From assembly GCF_900101595.1 (NCBI RefSeq), contig NZ_FMYY01000006.1:22182-86181 (forward strand): a DNA stretch of 64,000 nt. The letters are read 5' to 3'. Shown here piece by piece: positions 17,271 to 26,658 of this stretch. How positions within the stretch are numbered: the first letter of the stretch is position 1; each line of letters begins with the position of its first letter. The translations under genes and the position numbers were made by a program. The notes beneath the pieces were generated by a model. That model did no database searches, was not told the DNA's origin, and saw nothing but the letters and a program-made list of their open reading frames with translations. Source of the DNA: Paenibacillus sp. cl123 (GTDB lineage Bacteria; Bacillota; Bacilli; Paenibacillales; NBRC-103111).

Positions 17271-17284
17271 GGCAAGCGCTTTCA
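17271..17284 (-). promoter_or_regulatory. Candidate CcpA (cre) site in transporter leader
   Basis: Minus-strand TGAAAGCGCTTGCC differs from the cre consensus TGWNANCGNTNWCA at two 3' positions. It lies downstream of the promoter, where CcpA acts as a roadblock. This fits carbon catabolite repression of a sugar or polyol importer. Confidence 0.45.
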
Positions 17285-17367
17285 ATAGGCGGGATCTACC
17301 GCTCTTCAAGAATGAGCTTTGCGATTAATGGCGTATGTAACGGTAAAGATGTGGAGCGATAGGTATG

Positions 17368-17396
17368 ATTATGGCACTTGGTTTTTCGTTTGTCAA
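17368..17396 (-). promoter_or_regulatory. Promoter of the ABC transporter operon
   Basis: Minus-strand TTGACA (17391-17396), 17-base spacer, CATAAT (17368-17373). The start codon is about 250 bases downstream, leaving a long leader. Confidence 0.75.
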
Positions 17397-17428
17397 CGTA
17401 TTGCTGTCTTTTTATGTTGTTTGTTGAT
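17385..17428 (-). promoter_or_regulatory. 44-bp operator-like motif, copy B
   Basis: Plus-strand TTCGTTTGTCAACGT then, after 15 bases, TGTTGTTTGTTGAT. The same two blocks and the same total length occur in copy A upstream of the polyol dehydrogenase. In both, the -35 hexamer is inside the first block. Confidence 0.6.
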
Positions 17429-17605
17429 TTTAATTTTTATTATTAAAGTAAATGCTTTGCTTATTTTCGTTATTTTAATGGCTATCTGCTGTTTATTGTT
17501 GATAAGTAATGATAAAGTGATGATAAACGACAATTATTTGCTTGGTTTTTATTGATGTTTGTCGATTGTCGAGTTGACGTTAGATCAGCCTTTTTCGCAA
17601 AGCTC

Positions 17606-17639
17606 AAAAACCGCCGGCATTCCTCCATACTCGGCGGTT
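17606..17639 (-). terminator. Terminator of the alpha-amylase gene
   Basis: CCGCCG / CGGCGG stem, followed on the minus strand by TTTTT, 68 bases past the amylase stop. Confidence 0.85.
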
Positions 17640-17706
17640 GTCTGAACTCTTTATCCTATTTTCCTCGGGTTCTGCATGTTCTGGATCTTATGTAGATCAT
17701 ATATCA

Positions 17707-19179
17707 TCAAGCCGGCTCTACATCCTCATCCGGAAGCGCCCAGACGGAGACGCTGCCTGCATTCACCGGGAAGCAGGCAAAGCCGTCCTCCTCGATTTCA
17801 ATCCGGTCGTCCCGCGTATTCGTCAGATCGACCCATATTTCACCGGCGCGCTCCTCGCCCACATACATCCGCTTGTCCCCTTCATCACCATTCGTGATAA
17901 CAACCGCACAGCCGGAGCGCGGGATCTCGGGGAGGCCGCGGCGCACCCAGCCGATCGTATTGGGATGATCGAAGTAGTCTTCCTGCTCGCCATACGCTTT
18001 GTACCGCCGCGCATACAGCAGCGGGTCGATGGCTATCTTCTTCCCCTCGATCGGATGCTCTCCGCCGATGCCGAAGTAATCGCCGTAGAACACGCAAGGG
18101 TAGCCGCCTTGCCGCAGCAGGATGAGGGCATAAGCGCTTTGCTTGAAGCCGTCCTCTACCCAAGACTCCAGCGCTTCGTGGGGCTGGGAATCATGGTTGT
18201 CAACGAAGGTGACCGCATGGGACGGATGCGACTGGACAAGCGTGTCGTCGAAGATCGTCCGCAAGTCGAAGTCGGCTCCCGCCCGGGAGGCTTCATGCAG
18301 CTTGTAGTGGAGGGAGACGTCGAAGAGATCGATGCGATAGTCGACCGTGTCCAGAAACCGCTGGCAGGCGCTTAGCTCCGGGTTCCAGAATTCGCCCACG
18401 ATATAAAAATCATCCCCGCGCTCTCGCACCACCTCGGCGGCGAACGCCTTGATAAATTCGTGATTGATATGCTTGATGGCGTCCAGCCGGAAGCCGTCGC
18501 ATGCCAGCGTGTTCGCCAGCCATTTGCCCCAGGCGATCATCTCTTTCTGCACAGTTTCATTGCTGTAGTCGATATTGGCGAACATGAGATAATCATAATT
18601 GCCGAATTCATGATCGACATTTTGATTCCAATGCTTGTTTTCGCCGACGATGCGAAATACGCCGGTCCGATCCTCTTTGGCATCGTAGTCGGTGCCGTTG
18701 AAGTGCTCGAAGTTCCACTGAAAGGAGGAATACCGCCCGTCCCTTCCGGGAAATGTAAACCGGGTCCATCCCTCGATCTCGAACGGCTCGGAAATTTCCT
18801 CCGTCCGGTCCTCTCCGTTCACTTCGATGACCTGGAACGTTTCCGTCTCATCGGCCCCGGCCTTATGGTTCATGACTACATCCACGTATACGGCGAGTCC
18901 TTGTTCCTTGCAGGCGGCGATAGCCTCGTGCAGCTCCTCTTTGGTGCCGTACTTGGTGCGCACGCCCCCCTTCTGGTCGAACTCGCCCAGATCGTACAGA
19001 TCGTATACGCTGTAGCCCGTGTCATCCTGGGTGTAGCTTTTCGTCACGGGAGGGATCCAGACCGAGTCGATGCCCTGTTTTTTGAGCTCGGGCGCGAGGT
19101 CCTTCAGCCTCCGCCAGTGGCTTCCGTCCGCTTCTACATGCCATTCGAAAAATTGCATCATCGTATGATTATGCGCCAT
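17707..19179 (-). CDS. Cytoplasmic alpha-amylase (GH13)
   Basis: 490 residues with no signal peptide, so it should act on intracellular malto-oligosaccharides or glycogen. The four GH13 regions are visible: DVVMNHKAGAD, GFRLDAIKHIN (nucleophile Asp), IVGEFW (acid/base Glu) and TFVDNHDSQ (third Asp). The long B domain (ETFQVIEVNGEDRTEE) is typical of subfamily 5, the Bacillus liquefying and intracellular type. AGGAGG lies 9 bases before the ATG. Monocistronic; divergent from the GntR-type regulator, which may control it. Confidence 0.96.
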   Translation of the reverse strand: MAHNHTMMQFFEWHVEADGSHWRRLKDLAPELKKQGIDSVWIPPVTKSYTQDDTGYSVYDLYDLGEFDQKGGVRTKYGTKEELHEAIAACKEQGLAVYVDVVMNHKAGADETETFQVIEVNGEDRTEEISEPFEIEGWTRFTFPGRDGRYSSFQWNFEHFNGTDYDAKEDRTGVFRIVGENKHWNQNVDHEFGNYDYLMFANIDYSNETVQKEMIAWGKWLANTLACDGFRLDAIKHINHEFIKAFAAEVVRERGDDFYIVGEFWNPELSACQRFLDTVDYRIDLFDVSLHYKLHEASRAGADFDLRTIFDDTLVQSHPSHAVTFVDNHDSQPHEALESWVEDGFKQSAYALILLRQGGYPCVFYGDYFGIGGEHPIEGKKIAIDPLLYARRYKAYGEQEDYFDHPNTIGWVRRGLPEIPRSGCAVVITNGDEGDKRMYVGEERAGEIWVDLTNTRDDRIEIEEDGFACFPVNAGSVSVWALPDEDVEPA

Positions 19180-19391
19180 TTTGTTCAGCCTCCTGACCCC
19201 ATTTCGAGAATATCTTCCCGGCAGCTTTATGTATGGGATTGAGCTACTATTACCCGTAGGCAGGGTCCGGATAAACGGCAGCCGCCCCCATTATTTGCCG
19301 AAATAAGCAGTTTCGCTTGTGCGGCCCTGCCGGTCGCCTATAATAGTAAGAGACAGGATGGCAATCGGAAGAGGGTAAAGGGGGGCTGTTC

Positions 19392-20783
19392 ATGCCTAAA
19401 ATAGACCGCAAGACGTTCCAATATAGATCCAATCAGCTCCTGGCTCATATCCGGACGAAAGTGGCGGACAAATCGTTGAAGCCTGGCGACTTCATTCCTG
19501 CAGAGACGGCATTGGCGCAGGAATTCCAGTTGAGCAAAAACTCGGTCCGGCTGGCGCTGGAGAAGCTGGTCGAAGAAGGCTTGATTGTCAAAATTCCGCG
19601 TGTGGGTACCCAGGTGGCGCCGCAGCGCGAGCGGACGGTCATTCGCCTGGGGCTGTATCCATCATTGTACGAAGAGGTGAAGCTCAAGCGGCTGATCGAG
19701 CTGTTTCAGGAGCGCCATCCTCACATTCAGGTCGAAGCGCTGGAAATCTCGTATTATTCGCCTGACAAGATCCGGCAGCTGCTCCAGCTCGGCGTCATTG
19801 ACGCTGTGACGCTCAATCATCCTGATTACCTGCACTTCCGCGACCGTGGACTGCTTGAGCTGCTCGAGCCGCTCACGGCCCATCCGGAGACATATGATTT
19901 TTTGAACGGGCTTTTCCCGGACGGGAAGGGCAGGCTTGCCGTCAAGCCCTTTATTTTCTCCCCGGTCATTCTCTGCTACAACCAGAACCATTTTCGGGAA
20001 AACAGAGTGTTCGAACCGGACAGCAGCTGGACGTGGCAGGATTTGCGCGAAGCTCTCCGCAGATTGGCCGGCCCGAACCGGTACGGCTTGTTTTTCCATT
20101 TGTCGTCCACGAACCGTTGGCCGATATTCCTGCTGCAGAACGAAGCGCGCTTCGTACGCGGGCGTGACGGTGACGGTATGATCCGCCCGGAAGACCCGGC
20201 CATGCTGGATTCATTGCCTGTCATCCGGGATCTTATACACGAGGAAGGGCTGTTTCCGCTCGTCATGTCGTTCGGTCTGCATGATGTGGAGCAGCTGTTC
20301 AAGCAGCAGAAAGTATCGGTGATCTTGACGACCTACTACCGGCTTAATCAGTTGGCGGATGCGGGCTTCCCCTTCGACATCGCGCAGCTGCCGAAGTTCA
20401 AGAACAGGGATACGCTGCTTTTGTGTACAGGCATAGCGCTGAATGCGCAGTCCCCGCGCAAAGAGGCGGCGCAGCGCTTTATCGATTTCCTGACTTCCGA
20501 GGAAGTGCAGTCGCTCATCCGGCGCCAGACCTTCACCTTGCCTGCCAACAAGTGGATTGCGGAGCTGGAACGCCCCGAGGCACTCCAGACGCCGTCGCGT
20601 CTGGAAATTTACCGTGAGATGATTCCTCACTTCACGACACACGACCGCCTTCAGCTCACCATCAAAGAGATAGAGCTGCTGGGCGATTGCCAGGAGCAGT
20701 ATTTTTCCAAATTGGTCGACACCGAGGAGCTGATTCACGTTTTTAACAAACAGCTTGCGGACGCTCAGGTGACTTCTATGTAA
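19392..20783 (+). CDS. GntR regulator fused to a solute-binding-protein domain
   Basis: 463 residues. Residues about 10-78 form a GntR winged helix (AETALAQEFQLSKNSVRLALEKLVEEGLI). From about 85 to 440 the chain resembles a family 1 extracellular sugar-binding protein (IRLGLYPSLYEEVKLKRLIELF, ending in KEAAQRFIDFLTSEEVQSLI), but with no signal peptide, so the binding fold is used as a cytoplasmic ligand sensor. LacI-type regulators use a related fold; joining one to GntR DNA-binding is unusual. It is divergent from the amylase gene and probably senses a sugar. SD-like AAAGGGGGG precedes the ATG. Confidence 0.85.
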   Translation: MPKIDRKTFQYRSNQLLAHIRTKVADKSLKPGDFIPAETALAQEFQLSKNSVRLALEKLVEEGLIVKIPRVGTQVAPQRERTVIRLGLYPSLYEEVKLKRLIELFQERHPHIQVEALEISYYSPDKIRQLLQLGVIDAVTLNHPDYLHFRDRGLLELLEPLTAHPETYDFLNGLFPDGKGRLAVKPFIFSPVILCYNQNHFRENRVFEPDSSWTWQDLREALRRLAGPNRYGLFFHLSSTNRWPIFLLQNEARFVRGRDGDGMIRPEDPAMLDSLPVIRDLIHEEGLFPLVMSFGLHDVEQLFKQQKVSVILTTYYRLNQLADAGFPFDIAQLPKFKNRDTLLLCTGIALNAQSPRKEAAQRFIDFLTSEEVQSLIRRQTFTLPANKWIAELERPEALQTPSRLEIYREMIPHFTTHDRLQLTIKEIELLGDCQEQYFSKLVDTEELIHVFNKQLADAQVTSM

Positions 20784-21144
20784 CGGAATAACAGATGATT
20801 GGCTCTAAATCGGTCGCCCCAGGCGGCCGGTTTTTTTGCATACTTCATAGAAAAGGGAGCTTAGCTCCTTTACAGACGTCGATGCCGCGGCAGTGGGGCG
20901 TACGCGGGGAAAAGGAGCGGTATTTCATTACTGTATGGACTCCCCTCCCAAAAATTTTTCATACCACATATCACATGATTGACTAAAAAATCGTTGTCGT
21001 GATACTATTTTTTATATATTATAAGAACTACATATGAACCAATAAGGGGCTGGTTACTTATTCTCCTCCGAGTGAATCTTTCTACATGTCCGGGTTTGGA
21101 TTCCAGATGTGCTGCCAATTTCTTAAGCGAGAAAGGTGTGACTG
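20784..21144 (+). other. 361-bp gap: terminator, promoter and structured leader
   Basis: It contains the regulator's terminator, then TTGACT (20979-20984) with TACTAT (21003-21008) as a likely sigma-A promoter for the SLH gene. About 130 bases of leader follow, in which AACCA/TGGTT and GAATC/GATTC can pair. No gene seen. Confidence 0.5.
20811..20837 (+). terminator. Terminator of the GntR-type gene
   Basis: CGG-GCC / GGC-CCG stem with short loop, followed by seven T. Confidence 0.8.
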
Positions 21145-24100
21145 ATGATGTTAGAAAGCGCTTACCATAAATGTAAACGAATGTTATCCGCTGTACTCGT
21201 ATCGGCGCTGGTTGCGGCCTCCGCTGTGCCGGCTCTTCCTTCCTCCGGGGCATCGGCTGCCGCAGCCGATGTGGTGCCCAGATCCTTCTCGGCCCCCGAG
21301 CAGCTCGGTACGATGGTGACGGCGCCCAGCACGATGAACAGCGCTTATGGGGTAGAGGACGGCAAGCCGGTTGTGTACACAACGTCTACGGGGTCGGCCG
21401 TGCATGCCGCCATCTTCAGCGTTATCGAGCTGGCGACGAATAAAGTGCTGCGCGAATATCCGCTAGCCGGCGGCACTCAGTCGTGGGGACATGTCGTCGA
21501 CTCCCGGGGTCAGGTCTACACGGCAGCCGGAGGCAATTTGTATATGTACTCTCCCGCCACCAAGCAGGTGAAGGCGCTCGGCGACGTACCCGGCGCTTCG
21601 ATGCTGTACAACCTGGTCGTCGATGAGCATGATGTCGTCTACGGCGGCGGCTATCCGATAGGCAAGCCGTTCAAGTACGATCCTGCGGCCGGCAAAATCT
21701 CGGTGTTCGCCGAAAAGCTCCACCCGCAGGCCGAATACGCCAAGTCGGTCGCCTACTATAACGGGTTTCTCTATGCGGGCTCGGGCTCGCTAGGCAAGCT
21801 GTACAAAATCAATCCGGCGGATGAAAGCAAAACGGAAATATCGTTTCCCGCCAATTCCGTCTTCGATCCGAATCAGGCTCCGATGGTCTATGCGTTGAAC
21901 GTCGTCGGCTCTTATTTATTCGTCATGATGAGCTCAACGCCCAACTCCCTGCTGATCTATGATCTTGAGGACCAGCAGTGGCTGGATACGGTCATATCGG
22001 GCTATCGCGGTCTGTATGTATCTCCTGAGCTGGACGGCAAAGTGTATTTCCCGGCGAACGATCAGTTCTATACATTCGACCTGGCTACGGAGGCTATTGC
22101 ACCCACCGGCCTTGCATTCACGACCTATCTGCGCAACAGCGCATGGATGGATGTCCCCGGCAAGCCGGGCAAATCGCTGGTGACGATCATGTTCGGCGGC
22201 GCGCTGGCTATCGTTAACTTTGAGGAAGGCTCGGTCACCTCGCAGCCGTCCGTCGTATCGGGCACGCCGGTATCGATCCAATCGCTGGCGTTCGGACCGG
22301 ACGGTCTGCTGTACAGCACGGGCTATCAGGGGACCAAGGGAGCCCGCTACAATATCGGGACAGGGCACAAAGAGCTGTTCCAGATGGGCCAGGCCGAAGG
22401 CATCGCCTCTTATAACGGGCACGTAATTTTCGGCGAATACCCGGGCGCTCAGATGTATCGCCTGGACCCGGCCAAGCCGCTTCAGGACGGAGTTAATCCC
22501 GGCAAAATTCACCAGATCGGCGCTGATCAGGACCGTCCGTTCGCGATGACCGCCGGCGGGGGCAAGCTGTATGTCGGCACGATTCCGAAGCTCGGCAAGC
22601 TGGGAGGCTCGCTTACCGTCTATGACGGCGCAGATTGGGAGTCGTTTTCAGGCATTGTGCCGGATCAAAGCATCATCGGCCTCGCTTACCGCGACGGCAA
22701 GCTTTACGGCTCGACATCCGTCTGGGGAGGACTAGGCATCGACCCGGCACAAGCCGAGGCCCGGATGTTTGTCTGGGATGTCGCAGCCAAGCAGCGGATT
22801 GCTGTCTTTACGCCCGATATCCGGCAGGCGAGCGGCGTGAAGCCCAAGGCCATCGGGGGATTAAGCTTCGGTCCCGACGGACTGCTGTGGGGAGCCGCTT
22901 ATGGGACGATTTTTGCCTGGAACCCGGACACGCTTCAGGTTGTCAAGCAGAAGGAGATCATTCCGACGGACTGGAATTTCGATCATCTCTGGGTTCCGGT
23001 CAAGCTGCATTGGGATGATGAAGGCATTTTGTACACCACGCTCGGAGGTAAAATCGTAGCAGTCGATCCGAAGACTATGGCGCATTACATCGTGCCCGGC
23101 ACCAAGACCAACCTGATGGAGCTGGGGCCGGACGGCCATCTTTACTACAGCGAAGCAGATATGCTGAAGAGGATCACAGTATCGAAGGAGCTTCCGCCTG
23201 TCTATGAGCCGGTGAAGATTCCCGTATTGAACGGCGGCTTCGAGCAGGTGAACGCCGACGGCACCATCCCGGGCTGGGAGAGGGTCGGCAGCTCCAGCCC
23301 CATTGCCTACTATGAGGTGAGCGGAGACCGGGCAAGCGATGGCCAGCGCAGTCTGAAAATCGCCGATAGTTCGGATAAGGCCGAAACCGGCGTTATGTCG
23401 CTTCCTTTTCCCGCCGAGCCCGGAGCCGAATATACGGCCAAGGCGGACATCTATCTGGAGCGCGGCCGGACGATCGCCGCTATGCGATTTTATGACGCCG
23501 ACGGCGCGGAGATTAAAATGACGCCGGCTCCGGCCGTCTATCATACGGGCCCGCTCGGCGGCTGGAAAACGGTCGAGTTCAGCGCGATCGCTCCGGCGGG
23601 AGCCGCGACTGCCCGGATGGTGCTGTTCTGCTCCTTGAGCTGGTCGGGGATCTCGTATTTCGACCGGGTGGAGGTCAGCAGGCTGATGCCGGCCGGCGCT
23701 CCGCCGACCGGTCCGGTCACCCAAGCGCTGCCCGTGACGAACCCCGGCTTCGAGCGGGTGAACGCGGACGGAACGATTCCCGGATGGACGCTTCGGAACG
23801 CGGCCAGCTACACTACGGCCGCGTATGCGAATATTTCCCAGGTTATGAAGAAGGATGGCGAGAACAGCCTGTTCATCTTCGATAACGATGCGGCTGCGGG
23901 CGGGATTTCTCCTGCTGCAGACTCCGAGCTGATTCCGGTCATCGAGGGCAGGTCCTATACGGTGACGGCCGATGTCTACCGCCAGGGTACGCCGCCGGGA
24001 CGCGGCTCCAACCGTCCGTTCTTGCAGGTCCGCTATTACAATGCGAGCGGCAAGGAGATTGCCCCTGTTGCAGGGATGAGCGTCGAATCCTCCGGGCCGA

Positions 24101-26406
24101 ACAACCGGTGGGAGACGTTTTCGCTGACGACGAAGGCTCAGGCTGGGGCTACGCATATGCGAATCATTTTGATTAGCAGCAATGGGTCCAATTACGTGGC
24201 TCAAGCTTATTTCGACAATGTTCAGGTAACGACAAGCGTATCTCCCGCCGAGCATGTAGCGATGCGGGTTCACAGCGTTCCGGCGGCCCATGCTGCAGAG
24301 GGCGACCGTGTGGATTGGACGGTAAGCGCAACGGCGGGAGCCTCGATCGTGGTGGAGGACGGCAGCGGCCGTCCGGTAGCCGCCGCCAGCGGCGCGGGCC
24401 TGGACAGCCCGTTAACCGTAAGCGTGCCCGCTCCTGTCGCCGGCAAGCATGCTTATACGATATATGCTTATATCCCGGGGCTTGGCCGAAGTGAAAGCGT
24501 CAGGCTGCCGGAAGTCACGGTTCACCCGTTGTCCGCTCTCCTGCTGTCTCCGGCTCCGCAGGGCATGAAACCGGGCGGGACACAGCAGCTGCATGCGAAG
24601 GGGGCATTTGGTCCCTGGGTGTATGACGTCACGCCGCATGCCTTGTTCAGCGTGGACAACGAAACGGTCGCCGTCGTATCCGGGACGACCCTAACCGCTC
24701 TTGCGGAAGGAACGGCCGTCGTCAAGGCGGTATACGGACCGCTTGAGGCTGTCGCCGCTATCCAGGTGAAGGCTGAGCCGCAGCAGCCCGCAGCGCTGGC
24801 GTCGATCGGACTGGAGCTGCCGGCTGCCCAGCTTCAAATCGGGCAAACCGTAACTGCGTCCGTATACGGCATGTATGAAGGCCAACCGGAGCGTGTAGCG
24901 CTGACGGCCGGAGTCGAATTGAGCGCGGCCCATCCCGACTTGGTCCGAGTGCAGGGCTTGGAGATCGCGGGTATCCGCAGCGGCTCGACAGTGCTGACCG
25001 CTGTATATGAGGGCAAAAGCGCCACAGCTGCCATCACGGTGCTGCCAAGCGGAGAGCCGGGCGGACCCGGTGAGCCCGGGCCAGAGGAACCGACGGACCC
25101 GGAAGGCCCCGGCAATCCGGATGATCCGAGCGAACCGGGCTCCTCTGACGATTCTCCAGGCAGTGGAGATGGCAGCGGGAATGGCAATGGCAGCGGGAAT
25201 GGCAACGGAAATGGCAATGGCAATGGCAATGGCAATGGCAATGTTCCCGTGCCCCCAGTTGGCGGAGGCGATGCCAAAGGTGGGGTCGAGATCGTGTCCG
25301 AAGCCCAGCTGAAGCTGCAGGACGGCAAGCTGGAGCTGACGCTTAAGCCGGATACGCGGGAGCTTCGCCTGCCGGTGGCGGCCGTGGCCGAGCGTCAGGC
25401 CGACGCCCTGGAGATGGCAAGGGGCGGCCTGAGGCTGCTCGTCCCCGGAGCTCTGATCCAGAGTTTGTCCGGACAGCTCGCAGCGGCCGAACGGCAGGAC
25501 GCGCAGCTCGTGCTGCAAGTGGAGCCGTGGAGTGAAAGCGAACGCGCGGGAATAGACAGGCAAGCCGCCTCCCAAGCGGCGACAGCTGACATTCGGCTGA
25601 TCGGCGAACCGTTCCGGCTGGGACTGTTTGTGGCGACGGCAGACGGGCAGAGGGCATCGTTCGATGAGCTGAACGGGCGGATCGGACTGCAGCTGCAGAT
25701 CGGCAGCCGGACCGATGCCAGTCTGCTGGGTATTTATCGGATCGCCGCCGACGGCGCCGTTCATTATGTCGGAGGCATGCGCAGCGGCGATAAGCTGGAA
25801 GCCGGCATATCGGAACCCGGCAGCTATGGCCTGCTGTCTTATGACCGCAAGTACGAGGACGTACCGGCTGCTTACTGGGGGAGCGACGCCATCCGCACGC
25901 TAAGCGCCAAGCATGTGCTGGACGGCATCTCGGACACAGCGTTCGCGCCGGAGGAGAAGCTGACGCGGGCCCAGTTTGTCACGATGCTGAGCCGGGCCTT
26001 CGAGCTTGGCGACTTGGCGGGGTCGGGGGAAGAGAGCGCATTCGACGACGTATCGGCCAGCGATTGGTTCTATCCGGCCGTTCAGGCCGGTATACGGGCG
26101 GGAATCGTCAACGGAGTGGAAGCCGGCCGTTTCGATCCGGATGGCCTTATCACCCGCGAGCAGATGGCTGTGATGCTGGTCCGGGCTTGGGAGGCTTCCT
26201 ATGAGGCATTGGATGAGCCTGGGGAGCTGTCCGGCTATGAAGATCAATCCGCAATCAGCGAATGGGCGGAGCGGGCTATCGGGATTGCCGCAGCGCGCGG
26301 TTGGATGCAGGGCAAGGGTGAAGCACGGCTGTCTCCTGCCGATCAAGCCACCCGCGCAGAGAGCGCGCAGATGCTGGTCAATGTGTTGGAGGTTTTCTAT
26401 CGTTAA
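21145..26406 (+). CDS. Large SLH-anchored surface protein with propeller and CBM-like domains
   Basis: 1753 residues. Domains: signal peptide (1-40); about 640 residues of repeating beta-strand motifs such as FGPDGLLY and VDEHDVVYGGGYP, probably one or two beta-propellers; two carbohydrate-binding-like modules from about 691 (NGGFEQVNADGTIPGWE) and 861 (NPGFERVNADGTIPGWT); Big-type Ig-like domains about 1130-1300; a Pro/Gly then Gly-Asn linker about 1305-1370; a beta domain; and three SLH motifs from about 1568 (YEDVPAAYWGSDAI, FDDVSASDWFYPAV, YEDQSAISEWAERAI). SLH binds pyruvylated wall polymer, so it is displayed on the cell surface. No catalytic motif was recognised. It precedes a glycosidase-like gene, so a role in polysaccharide binding is plausible. 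Confidence 0.85.
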   Translation: MMLESAYHKCKRMLSAVLVSALVAASAVPALPSSGASAAAADVVPRSFSAPEQLGTMVTAPSTMNSAYGVEDGKPVVYTTSTGSAVHAAIFSVIELATNKVLREYPLAGGTQSWGHVVDSRGQVYTAAGGNLYMYSPATKQVKALGDVPGASMLYNLVVDEHDVVYGGGYPIGKPFKYDPAAGKISVFAEKLHPQAEYAKSVAYYNGFLYAGSGSLGKLYKINPADESKTEISFPANSVFDPNQAPMVYALNVVGSYLFVMMSSTPNSLLIYDLEDQQWLDTVISGYRGLYVSPELDGKVYFPANDQFYTFDLATEAIAPTGLAFTTYLRNSAWMDVPGKPGKSLVTIMFGGALAIVNFEEGSVTSQPSVVSGTPVSIQSLAFGPDGLLYSTGYQGTKGARYNIGTGHKELFQMGQAEGIASYNGHVIFGEYPGAQMYRLDPAKPLQDGVNPGKIHQIGADQDRPFAMTAGGGKLYVGTIPKLGKLGGSLTVYDGADWESFSGIVPDQSIIGLAYRDGKLYGSTSVWGGLGIDPAQAEARMFVWDVAAKQRIAVFTPDIRQASGVKPKAIGGLSFGPDGLLWGAAYGTIFAWNPDTLQVVKQKEIIPTDWNFDHLWVPVKLHWDDEGILYTTLGGKIVAVDPKTMAHYIVPGTKTNLMELGPDGHLYYSEADMLKRITVSKELPPVYEPVKIPVLNGGFEQVNADGTIPGWERVGSSSPIAYYEVSGDRASDGQRSLKIADSSDKAETGVMSLPFPAEPGAEYTAKADIYLERGRTIAAMRFYDADGAEIKMTPAPAVYHTGPLGGWKTVEFSAIAPAGAATARMVLFCSLSWSGISYFDRVEVSRLMPAGAPPTGPVTQALPVTNPGFERVNADGTIPGWTLRNAASYTTAAYANISQVMKKDGENSLFIFDNDAAAGGISPAADSELIPVIEGRSYTVTADVYRQGTPPGRGSNRPFLQVRYYNASGKEIAPVAGMSVESSGPNNRWETFSLTTKAQAGATHMRIILISSNGSNYVAQAYFDNVQVTTSVSPAEHVAMRVHSVPAAHAAEGDRVDWTVSATAGASIVVEDGSGRPVAAASGAGLDSPLTVSVPAPVAGKHAYTIYAYIPGLGRSESVRLPEVTVHPLSALLLSPAPQGMKPGGTQQLHAKGAFGPWVYDVTPHALFSVDNETVAVVSGTTLTALAEGTAVVKAVYGPLEAVAAIQVKAEPQQPAALASIGLELPAAQLQIGQTVTASVYGMYEGQPERVALTAGVELSAAHPDLVRVQGLEIAGIRSGSTVLTAVYEGKSATAAITVLPSGEPGGPGEPGPEEPTDPEGPGNPDDPSEPGSSDDSPGSGDGSGNGNGSGNGNGNGNGNGNGNGNVPVPPVGGGDAKGGVEIVSEAQLKLQDGKLELTLKPDTRELRLPVAAVAERQADALEMARGGLRLLVPGALIQSLSGQLAAAERQDAQLVLQVEPWSESERAGIDRQAASQAATADIRLIGEPFRLGLFVATADGQRASFDELNGRIGLQLQIGSRTDASLLGIYRIAADGAVHYVGGMRSGDKLEAGISEPGSYGLLSYDRKYEDVPAAYWGSDAIRTLSAKHVLDGISDTAFAPEEKLTRAQFVTMLSRAFELGDLAGSGEESAFDDVSASDWFYPAVQAGIRAGIVNGVEAGRFDPDGLITREQMAVMLVRAWEASYEALDEPGELSGYEDQSAISEWAERAIGIAAARGWMQGKGEARLSPADQATRAESAQMLVNVLEVFYR

Positions 26407-26423
26407 GACGAGCAGCCGGATCG

Positions 26424-26597
26424 GACCACCCCTTCCGGACGCTGCCGAACGTGGTGCTCACCGGTCATATCGCCGGAGCTGTGAACAACGGCTTGCTTGG
26501 CATCGGAGAGTTCATAACGGACGAATGGGAACGTCTCTTGGCGGGCAAGCCGCTTGAGGGACGCATTGATGCCGCACAGCTTCATTTGCAGGCGTAG
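26424..26597 (+). pseudogene. C-terminal remnant of a D-2-hydroxyacid dehydrogenase
   Basis: The 57 codons before TAG at 26595 read as the end of a D-isomer-specific 2-hydroxyacid dehydrogenase: HPFRTLPNVVLTGHIAGAV contains the catalytic His in the family's LTxHIAG motif, followed by DEWERLLAGKPLEGRID. The NAD-binding core and start are absent, since the frame begins right at the stop of the SLH gene. No ribosome site or start codon serves it. It is a dead end left by a deletion or by insertion of the upstream gene. Confidence 0.7.
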
Positions 26598-26658
26598 ACG
26601 GACCGCTGTGGATGCGACTGCAGCTGCGGCGTTAATTACGAAGGTGGAGGGACTAGGA

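Noticed and set aside
17319..17555. A 78-codon hydrophobic frame in the transporter promoter region
   Set aside because: It overlaps the promoter and operator motif, has no ribosome site, and its hydrophobicity reflects the T-rich sequence.
21152..21168. cre site (GAAAGCGCTTACC) at the start of the SLH gene
   Set aside because: Two mismatches and placement inside the first codons; likely chance from codons for ESAYH.
26201..26557. An overlapping 118-codon frame across the end of the SLH gene
   Set aside because: It is a shifted frame of the third SLH repeat and does not include the 2-hydroxyacid dehydrogenase frame.
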